Source: Gammaproteobacteria bacterium RIFCSPHIGHO2_12_FULL_39_24
GTDB lineage: Bacteria > Pseudomonadota > Gammaproteobacteria > Coxiellales > Coxiellaceae
Length of the DNA: 64,000 nt
Assembly: GCA_001802455.1 (NCBI GenBank)
Contig: MGXZ01000002.1
Location: 44,089 to 108,088, forward strand
Reading direction: 5' to 3'
Within the stretch, counting starts at the first letter, position 1; the number at the start of each line of letters is the position of its first letter. Under the pieces are notes generated by a model. It searched no databases. It was given only the letters and a program-made list of their open reading frames with translations, and had not been told where the DNA came from. Positions 57,319 to 64,000 of the stretch are shown piece by piece. The position numbers were made by a program, and so were the translations under genes.

Positions 57319-60300
57319 GTGACGTCGATGTTTTTTAAATGGTTTGGTGGATGTATGCCGAAGATAACGAATCAGGATCAAGTTACTAAACTCAAGAGTG
57401 CGCTTACTGAAAGCAATAAGGACATGACGAACCGCACTACTGCCACTGGTGTGATGTTTGTACGTGATTGTGTTGTTACCGACAATTTTTACATTGGCGA
57501 AGATTCATTTCGAGCACTTTTAGAAAAAAATAACGAATATCATGAGATAAACGTAGCCTTAACTCAGCGCAAAACTCCAGATCATCAAAAGGCTTTAACA
57601 TGCGCGCAAAACTTGATGTTAGCGTATGCGCGAAAAAAAAATCCAAACAGTAATGAAGACAATTTAAAAAAACAAATTAACAATATTCAGAAATATGAGT
57701 CTCAAAATGCTGGAGCTCTTATCAATTTGCTTGCAGTTACGAACCCGTTAGCGCCAATATCTTTTGTGGATTTTTTAACTACTAAGATTCGAGGCATTAA
57801 GTTAAACAATTTAAAAACAACTGTGTTTCTTAACGAGCAGCAACAATTTGTTTTTCGAATTTCTTGTGAGTTTATAACACAGGATCCTCAAATCAGCTTA
57901 GGTCACGCGCATCAAGATCTTATTGCTACCGATCATGGCTTTGAATATGTCACCGATAAGCAAGGCAATATTGAATATGTGATCGAGAATCCCGTGTTGG
58001 CTGATCTCGCGAACTCAGATAATCCTGACACTGAATATCAAAAACAATTTGATTTGTTGCGCAGAGCTGCTTTTTTACACCAGGTGAAACATCCTCGTGT
58101 TACTGAGGAGGATGAAGAAAAATTGAATTCAGCGGTAGAAAAAAATGGTGTGTTATTAAATTCTTTTGTGGAGAAACACAAAAACGCGATAAAATCTTAT
58201 GCACTTGACCTCGCAAACGCCGACCTCGCAAACGCCGACCTCGCAAACGCCGACCTAACAGGCGTTCATTTAGATAACCGCACTGACTTTGAAGGCGCGA
58301 TTACCACAAATTTAACATGGGATGAGAAAAAAGAATTTACTTATGATATTGACGATACGCGTGATGAAAATAATCAACATCCAGCACAATTAGCATCATT
58401 AACTACGACGCTTGATAATTTTTTTGTAGCATTTGAAAAATCATTGGGAAAAAATCACTGTTATTTAACAGAAACTTTGAATAAAATGGCGTCTGAAAAA
58501 GGCAGACAATTTCTTATTCTGCGCCAATACGTGCGCGATAATCCCGACACCGATGTCGCTAACGCGTTCAAAGAAACATATTATAATTTGTATGCTAAAC
58601 AAGAAGAAAAAACAGTAGCTTCGCTTTCTCGTCGTGAACGATTGCTTGAGTTTTTCCAAATGTCTGTGGATCCGCAAATTGTGTTGGCGAAGGTGAGGTT
58701 GCAACATCAGGGCGGTGTTGTAGAACAACCTACTGACGACGCTGCACTTAAGCAAAAAAGAAATGCTGCGATTGATGTCGCATTATCCAAAATTTCACTG
58801 GATGCAGAGTCTAAGTTTGAGCGTGATTTTTTTACGACAACAGGAGCGAATCTTGTCGCAACAAAAGAATCAGGAAAAAAAATTGCATTGCGAGATTATG
58901 TTGGCAACCTTGAAGAATCGACATTAATATTATTTTTAGAGCAAACAACAAAGCAGCCAGCGCCTGAAAAATCACCTATTGCTAGCAGACAAGATAGTAA
59001 TGCTGATTTTAATGAGTTGGTACGTATCCTGATTGGCGAGGATACCTGGAGTAATTTATCTTCTGAGCAACGCGTTGCTAAAATTTTTGGTGACAAAACT
59101 GTTTTGACTTCAGAAGAAGAAAAGTTCACAACTACTAAGAAAGAATCATTGTCATCAAAAAGAAATGCATTAATTGCAAAATTTCGATCGGTGCTTGCGA
59201 CAAATTGGTTGCGTGACACATATTATCCAGCCCGAGCAGGCACGGTTGCTCCAGATGATCTTGATGATAAAGCAAAAGTTTTTTTTGATGCATATAATCA
59301 ACTAGCGGTAACAGCGGGGAGAGTAACAGGGGTTGCTTCTGCGCTTCAAGAAAAACTTACTCAATGTGGCATGACAATTAAAGAAAGCGAGGATTCTTCT
59401 TTTTCGGTTTGTCAGATTGAGCAAGGTTTTGGTTTGGACTGTAAAGTGAATGCACCCAGTATTCAGATTGTTGAAGGCACTAGTATCAGATCGCTTCCTT
59501 TGGGTGGTGAAGTTTCTTACGTGCTAGCAGCGGGTAACAATCATAAATTGCAATCGGTTGATTGCACAGTGTCAGGCAATCCCGCCCTCGCAGCACTCTA
59601 CGCATCACCCGATGATCCGCAATTGCAATTTAATGTGTTGCAACAAGCGGTGGGTTGTGCGTTAGCAATGCCAAAAGAATCCAGAGATGCTAGTTTGCCT
59701 TCGCCGCAGGCATTATTAAATTTGCTTGTTGATTTTGCCAAAGCAGTAAAAGTGCCTTGCGTATTACCTAAAAATGCCGATTTTTCAGGCGAAAATTGTC
59801 AAAATTATTTACCAGATAAGGTTGACTTTAATGGCGCTAACTTATCTGGCGCTAACTTATCTGGCTGCACCATTGATAACTTCACGAATTTTTCTGGTGC
59901 GATCATGAAAAATTTGGTGGTGGATGCTGCAAAACCTATTACGTATGTTGTTCGTGATGCGAAAGGTGACGTTGTATCGGCAATGTCGATCAAACCCGAT
60001 GTACTCTGGAAAAAATATCTCAAACCCGCACTTGAAAAACGCGGCAACAATACAACCGAAAATTTCTTGTACTTAATGAATAAACCTAACTATTCCGATG
60101 CGCAAAAAGGAATGGCAGCATTGATGATGGCGCAAGAACTTGATAAAAAAACGCCAGATGATATTGGTTTTCAAAAAACGGTGCATAGCGCATTAATCCA
60201 AGCACGTTATGATCAATGGAAAGTGACGCAAGGTGAAAAATGCGCGATAGCAGCAGCAGTAACAGATATCGCCAATTTCTCACGTGGGTTGGGCGTGCCA

Positions 60301-61092
60301 TTGCCTGTTGTCAAAGCGCCATTTGATTATTCGAACTTAGAGAGTTTGAACGGTTGCACGATTACGGGAAAAGAGTTTGCAAGATTGGCGCAAATGTTAA
60401 TCAATATAAAATCCAGTAAATTACGCACATTCTTTCAAGGCGTGAAAATTGTTGGGGAAATTCCAGGAATTAAGTTTGGTGATTCTGAAACAGATAAAAT
60501 AGATTTAGCCACAGCTGATTTATCACGTGCTGAATTTACAAATTTTAAAACTAAAATCTATTCTGCGGTGAGTTTTAATAACACGACATTAAATCCCAAA
60601 ACGATTGCACAATTACGAGCTGTCAGCGTTGCTAGCGCTACAAACCAAGTCAAGTTAATCTCGGGAATAGAAAAATTATTTCCCAATTCGTCCGATAATG
60701 CTACCCGTGTTAATTGTAGTCAGTTAGAGATAGTGATCGCACTATTCAAACAGGAAGCATCATCATCAGAAGATTTTATAAGTTCTTTGCAAAAAAAGTT
60801 AATACTCGAAAGTAAAAAATTAGACAATCAAGAACGCTGCAAAACGCTTTCCTCTTATATCAAACTCTGCCAATGGATCGAAGCACAAGGCGGTGCTGAT
60901 GCGTTGATCGACTTATCCGAAGATGATCTCAAGCAAAAACTTCAAAAAGCGCAGAACAAAAAAACTTGCGAATTTTTTGGCATGCGTCCCAACGGACCGT
61001 TGGTGGATGTGCCGCCGAACTGGATTACGTCATTACAAAACAAAGTTGCTGAATTGAAGCCGCAACCTGTTACGCAGAGTAGAGTAATGTAA
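57319..61092 (+). CDS. Giant orphan protein with pentapeptide repeats and a duplicated module
   Basis: A 1257-residue protein with no signal peptide or membrane helix that I can see. Three short pentapeptide-repeat patches (A-D/N-L-x-x) lie near residues 295-315 (DLANADLANADLANADLTG), 835-850 (NGANLSGANLSG) and 1060-1075 (LATADLSRAEF). Around the first two a whole module is repeated: about 195-430 matches about 710-960, for example NPVLADLANSDNPDTEYQ against NPALAALYASPDDPQLQF, and DNRTDFEGAI against DNFTNFSGAI. No catalytic motif is recognised. Possible starts are GTG 57319, ATG 57328 and ATG 57355; none has a perfect ribosome binding site. A host-directed effector is plausible but unproven. 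Confidence 0.85.
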   Translation: MTSMFFKWFGGCMPKITNQDQVTKLKSALTESNKDMTNRTTATGVMFVRDCVVTDNFYIGEDSFRALLEKNNEYHEINVALTQRKTPDHQKALTCAQNLMLAYARKKNPNSNEDNLKKQINNIQKYESQNAGALINLLAVTNPLAPISFVDFLTTKIRGIKLNNLKTTVFLNEQQQFVFRISCEFITQDPQISLGHAHQDLIATDHGFEYVTDKQGNIEYVIENPVLADLANSDNPDTEYQKQFDLLRRAAFLHQVKHPRVTEEDEEKLNSAVEKNGVLLNSFVEKHKNAIKSYALDLANADLANADLANADLTGVHLDNRTDFEGAITTNLTWDEKKEFTYDIDDTRDENNQHPAQLASLTTTLDNFFVAFEKSLGKNHCYLTETLNKMASEKGRQFLILRQYVRDNPDTDVANAFKETYYNLYAKQEEKTVASLSRRERLLEFFQMSVDPQIVLAKVRLQHQGGVVEQPTDDAALKQKRNAAIDVALSKISLDAESKFERDFFTTTGANLVATKESGKKIALRDYVGNLEESTLILFLEQTTKQPAPEKSPIASRQDSNADFNELVRILIGEDTWSNLSSEQRVAKIFGDKTVLTSEEEKFTTTKKESLSSKRNALIAKFRSVLATNWLRDTYYPARAGTVAPDDLDDKAKVFFDAYNQLAVTAGRVTGVASALQEKLTQCGMTIKESEDSSFSVCQIEQGFGLDCKVNAPSIQIVEGTSIRSLPLGGEVSYVLAAGNNHKLQSVDCTVSGNPALAALYASPDDPQLQFNVLQQAVGCALAMPKESRDASLPSPQALLNLLVDFAKAVKVPCVLPKNADFSGENCQNYLPDKVDFNGANLSGANLSGCTIDNFTNFSGAIMKNLVVDAAKPITYVVRDAKGDVVSAMSIKPDVLWKKYLKPALEKRGNNTTENFLYLMNKPNYSDAQKGMAALMMAQELDKKTPDDIGFQKTVHSALIQARYDQWKVTQGEKCAIAAAVTDIANFSRGLGVPLPVVKAPFDYSNLESLNGCTITGKEFARLAQMLINIKSSKLRTFFQGVKIVGEIPGIKFGDSETDKIDLATADLSRAEFTNFKTKIYSAVSFNNTTLNPKTIAQLRAVSVASATNQVKLISGIEKLFPNSSDNATRVNCSQLEIVIALFKQEASSSEDFISSLQKKLILESKKLDNQERCKTLSSYIKLCQWIEAQGGADALIDLSEDDLKQKLQKAQNKKTCEFFGMRPNGPLVDVPPNWITSLQNKVAELKPQPVTQSRVM
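58207..58251 (+). repeat. 15-bp tandem repeat (3 exact copies) coding for pentapeptides
   Basis: GACCTCGCAAACGCC occurs three times head to tail and gives DLANA three times. Identity at silent positions points to recent expansion. A second 15-bp unit (GGCGCTAACTTATCT, twice) is at 59833-59862. Confidence 0.95.
59833..59862 (+). repeat. 15-bp tandem repeat (2 exact copies) coding for pentapeptides
   Basis: Two exact copies of GGCGCTAACTTATCT, giving GANLSGANLS in the second pentapeptide patch of the 1257-residue protein. Confidence 0.95.
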
Positions 61093-61097
61093 GGTGA

Positions 61098-62096
61098 TTA
61101 TTTCTTCGCCATCCTCGCCTGCTCAAATAATTTCATTTCATTAAACCACTGATCCTCTTTATCAAAAAAAGCATGACGATAACGTTCTGGCACGGATGCG
61201 CTGCTGGGAAATTTAACGGTGAGTGGATTGACGGGAACGCCATTTTTATACACGGCAAAATGCAAATGCGGTCCGGTTGCCCAACCGGTTTCACCCACAT
61301 AACCAACCACTTCGCCTTTTCTCACGTATTCATGTGGTTTAATCGGACGCGCGAATTTTTCTAAATGTGCGTACAGTGTTTTGTACGTGCGATTATATTG
61401 AATCATCAATACATTTCCATACCCGCGCATTTGTTTGCAGAAAACAACAATGCCATCACCAATTGCTTTTACCGGCGTGCCTTCAGGCGCATCAAAATCA
61501 ACGCCTAAATGTGGACGCACTTCGTGTAAGATCGGATCCAAACGATGATACGTAAAATAAGATCCAATACGCACATAATGCACTGGCACTCTTAAAAATG
61601 CGGGCATAATACCTTGACCATTTGCTTTGTAATAACCCACGTGATGATTGGGTGCATCAAATCGAATCACACTCACATCGTCTTTTTTTCCAACAATTTT
61701 GGCTGCAATGATGTGACCAGGATGATCTTTTTGATCGCCAATAAAATATTCGTGATACAGCACTTCGAGTCGATCGCCGGGATGAATGTCGTGCGCGATG
61801 TTTTGATTTGCAAACATTTTATTTAATTGCACATCCATTTTTTTAGTTAATCCCGCATTTTTTTCTGCAGCCGCTAAGCTGTGATAAATTGTCGCCGTTT
61901 TAAATGCAACGGTTTTAGTCAGTGGTGTTGGGGTGTGTGGAGGTGGTGTTGGTTGAATGACGACAATTCCCTTTTTTTCAGCGACAACAACGTGCGTGTG
62001 GTTTTTGTGAAAGTGACTTATAATGGCGCCGAGTGTGAATAAGATGAAAGCAATTGCAGTGAATCGTTTGCTCAGTGTCCATTTTGTGTGGTCCAT
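61098..62096 (-). CDS. M23-family murein endopeptidase (MepM-like)
   Basis: The ATG at 62096 follows GGGA and gives 332 residues: an N-terminal anchor (FTAIAFILFTLGAIISHF), a linker rich in Pro/Thr, an OapA/LysM-like domain (PGDRLEVLYHEYFIGD), and a C-terminal LytM domain with HLGVDFDAPEGTPV and GPHLHFAVYKNG, which hold the zinc ligands (H-x-x-x-D and H-x-H). It also keeps YAHLEKF. Both metal and catalytic residues are intact, so it should cleave peptidoglycan cross-links in the periplasm. It is convergent with the 1257-residue protein gene (5-bp gap) and divergent from tyrS, as MepM-type genes often are. Confidence 0.92.
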   Translation of the reverse strand: MDHTKWTLSKRFTAIAFILFTLGAIISHFHKNHTHVVVAEKKGIVVIQPTPPPHTPTPLTKTVAFKTATIYHSLAAAEKNAGLTKKMDVQLNKMFANQNIAHDIHPGDRLEVLYHEYFIGDQKDHPGHIIAAKIVGKKDDVSVIRFDAPNHHVGYYKANGQGIMPAFLRVPVHYVRIGSYFTYHRLDPILHEVRPHLGVDFDAPEGTPVKAIGDGIVVFCKQMRGYGNVLMIQYNRTYKTLYAHLEKFARPIKPHEYVRKGEVVGYVGETGWATGPHLHFAVYKNGVPVNPLTVKFPSSASVPERYRHAFFDKEDQWFNEMKLFEQARMAKK

Positions 62097-62185
62097 TACT
62101 TTTTCCCGTTGCCCTAAATTTTTTTCGCACACTACCTTAATCATCAAGTGGATTAGGGTCAACTTTTTTCTCGGAGTTTTTGAAA

Positions 62186-63370
62186 ATGAGTTCGGCAGCA
62201 GTAGAAATCATTCGACGTGGTGTGGATGAAATTATTGGAGAAGAATTTTTAATCGAGCGATTGCAAACAGGTGTTCCGTTGCGCGTAAAATTGGGTGTGG
62301 ATCCCACTTCTCCTGATTTGCATTTGGGTCACACCGTTGTGATTAATAAATTAAAACAATTTCAAGAGTTGGGCCATGAAATATTATTTTTAATTGGAGA
62401 TTTTACCGCGTTAATTGGTGATCCTTCTGGACGTAATGTGACACGAAAACCATTATCTTCCGAAGAAATTGCCATTAACGCAAAAACATACACTGATCAG
62501 GTTTTCAAAATTCTAGATCCGCAAAAAACAACCGTGATGTTTAATTCAGAATGGATGGGAAAACAATCTGCGGCCGATTTAATTCGACTGTCTTCTTTGT
62601 ACACGGTCGCGCGAATTTTAGAACGTGATGATTTTGCAAAACGATATGCAGCGAATCAACCAATTGCTATTCATGAATTTATTTATCCTTTAGTGCAAGG
62701 TTACGATTCAGTCATGATGAAAGCAGATGTGGAATTGGGTGGCACGGACCAGAAATTTAATTTGCTGGTTGGACGTGAATTGCAAAAACATTTTGGACAA
62801 AAACCACAATGTGTTATCACCACGCCATTATTAATTGGATTAGACGGCGTGCAGAAAATGTCAAAATCATTAAATAATTATATTGGCATTACTGATTCAC
62901 CGGATGATATGTTTGGAAAAACCATGTCAGTGTCAGATGACATGATGTGGCGTTATTTTGAGTATTTAAGTTTTCGTCCGATTGCTGAAATAAATGCGTT
63001 GCGTGTCGCGATGCAGGAGGGTCGTAATCCGCGCGATATTAAATTTGAATTAGCGCAGGAATTGGTTTCGCGTTTTCACGGTAATTTTGCTGCAAAAAGC
63101 GCACAAGAAAATTTCGTGAATCGTTTTCAGAAAAATGAATTGCCGGAAAATTTAGCATTAATCACATTGCCCGGTTCTTTGGGCATTGCGCATTTATTAA
63201 AAGCAGCAGAGTTAGTGGCAAGTACATCTGAGGCAATTCGCATGATTCAAGCGGGTGCTGTGAAAATCGATGGTGAACGTGTTTCTGATCCAAAAAAAAT
63301 TATTTCTGTTGGTGAAGAACATGTTTATCAAGTGGGAAAAAGAAAGTTTGCGCGGGTGATGCTGAAATAA
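62186..63370 (+). CDS. tyrS: Tyrosyl-tRNA synthetase
   Basis: From the ATG at 62186 (GGAG ten bases upstream), 394 residues. The class I motifs are HLGH near residues 46-49 and KMSKS in [34 protein letters not shown] forms the tyrosine pocket region. A C-terminal S4 RNA-binding domain is present ([17 protein letters not shown], ending VGKRKFARV). It attaches Tyr to tRNA-Tyr in the cytoplasm and is of the long bacterial TyrS-2 (TyrZ-like) type by length and pattern. A TTG at 62180 is in frame two codons earlier but less likely. The rRNA operon begins 90 bp after its stop. Confidence 0.94.
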   Translation: MSSAAVEIIRRGVDEIIGEEFLIERLQTGVPLRVKLGVDPTSPDLHLGHTVVINKLKQFQELGHEILFLIGDFTALIGDPSGRNVTRKPLSSEEIAINAKTYTDQVFKILDPQKTTVMFNSEWMGKQSAADLIRLSSLYTVARILERDDFAKRYAANQPIAIHEFIYPLVQGYDSVMMKADVELGGTDQKFNLLVGRELQKHFGQKPQCVITTPLLIGLDGVQKMSKSLNNYIGITDSPDDMFGKTMSVSDDMMWRYFEYLSFRPIAEINALRVAMQEGRNPRDIKFELAQELVSRFHGNFAAKSAQENFVNRFQKNELPENLALITLPGSLGIAHLLKAAELVASTSEAIRMIQAGAVKIDGERVSDPKKIISVGEEHVYQVGKRKFARVMLK

Positions 63371-63460
63371 TCTGTTGCCATATTTTAAAAACCTGTGTAT
63401 CTTGCACTCCACATCGGATGTGACAACAATTTACTGAAAATAAAAAAATAAAAAACAGTG

Positions 63461-63488
63461 TTGACAACAAGATGGAACTGGGTAGAAT
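63461..63488 (+). promoter_or_regulatory. rRNA operon promoter
   Basis: A consensus -35 TTGACA (63461-63466) and -10 TAGAAT (63483-63488) are 16 bp apart, about 165 bp before the mature 16S 5' end. An AT-rich A-tract region just upstream (63440-63456) could serve as an UP element. A small hairpin (TTCTC-GCAA-GAGAA, 63497-63510) follows the start of transcription. Confidence 0.85.
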
Positions 63489-63512
63489 GATCCTCCTTCT
63501 CGCAAGAGAAAA

Positions 63513-63524
63513 GCTCTTTAAAAA
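63513..63524 (+). promoter_or_regulatory. boxA-type antitermination signal in the rRNA leader
   Basis: GCTCTTTAAAAA closely matches the rRNA boxA consensus (TGCTCTTTAACA). It lies about 20 nt after the predicted transcription start, where Nus-factor antitermination signals are expected. Confidence 0.7.
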
Positions 63525-63654
63525 TTTGAACATCGAAAAAAAGCAGTTTGTGTGGGTCTTAGTAATAGTCAATTACGATTGAGTATATTTAAGTCCTAGG
63601 CGAAAGCTTAGGCAACAAAACTTTGTGACTTAGTTTAAATAGTCACGCCAGTTA

Positions 63655-64000
<346 letters not shown>

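Noticed and set aside
160..63650. tRNA genes and CRISPR arrays
   Set aside because: No intergenic stretch showed the GGTTCGAATCC-type T-loop with a complete cloverleaf, and no regularly spaced direct repeats with unique spacers were found by eye.

Overview
The window is AT-rich chromosomal DNA from a gammaproteobacterium. The partial 16S rRNA gene at the right edge (from about 63655) reads like the Legionellales/Coxiella group from memory, and several gene neighbourhoods agree: lptD-surA-pdxA-ksgA beside amgK-murU, DUF1460, and large orphan proteins of the kind seen in host-associated Legionellales. No database search was possible, so the order-level call is a judgement.

Layout. 1-1.5 kb: the end of one CDS and an orphan protein. 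1.5-17.8 kb: an almost complete type IV pilus locus (pilT, DUF4124, pilV, pilW, fimT on the minus strand; divergent pilMNOPQ and a pilF-like TPR gene; then pilA, pilB, pilC, pilE and pilZ on the minus strand), with a lone cytochrome oxidase subunit III gene at its left end and a PAS/GGDEF/EAL gene inside it. 17.9-31 kb: envelope biogenesis and recycling (apaH, sppA, uspA, ksgA, pdxA, surA, lptD, divergent amgK-murU), then lptM-dapF. A 688-residue orphan membrane protein separates apaH from the rest of its usual cluster. 31-37 kb: dksA with a lysine-rich N-terminal extension, pterin/folate genes (folB, folM-like, a 6-PTP-synthase homologue with Glu in place of the catalytic Cys), a MidA-type methyltransferase, a COX2 fragment and the heme A genes ctaA-ctaB. 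38-49 kb: cca, psd, epmA-efp, priA, an 823-bp palindrome-rich intergenic region, waaA, an MFS transporter and parE. 49-57 kb: an Opp-type importer (substrate-binding protein and two permeases, no ATPase) interrupted by two small exported proteins that share a duplicated leader, then a DUF1460 protein, an orphan and anmK. 57-64 kb: a 1257-residue pentapeptide-repeat protein, an M23 endopeptidase, tyrS, and the promoter, leader and 5' end of an rRNA operon.

How it fits together. The pilus genes supply the machine (PilMNOPQ, PilB/PilT/PilC), its major pilin and several minor pilins; a type IV PilZ protein and a GGDEF/EAL protein suggest cyclic-di-GMP input. AnmK, AmgK and MurU are three steps of the cell-wall recycling route that rejoins UDP-MurNAc synthesis. 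LptD, LptM, SurA and WaaA belong to LPS and outer-membrane assembly. COX3, CtaA and CtaB point to an aa3-type oxidase whose other subunits lie elsewhere.

Most unusual: (i) a structured dispersed repeat with an identical 26-nt hairpin tip and compensating stem changes in the leaders of murU and of the COX2 fragment; (ii) a nested 242-bp palindrome with a second hairpin at 44.35-44.8 kb; (iii) GTGGGA-type hexanucleotide arrays just upstream of four unrelated start codons; (iv) two neighbouring small exported proteins with near-identical leaders but unrelated mature parts; (v) a PilV-type pilin with no leader peptide; (vi) the 1257-residue protein, built from a duplicated module; and (vii) convergent genes whose 3' ends overlap repeatedly. 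Orphan genes are described without an assigned function.
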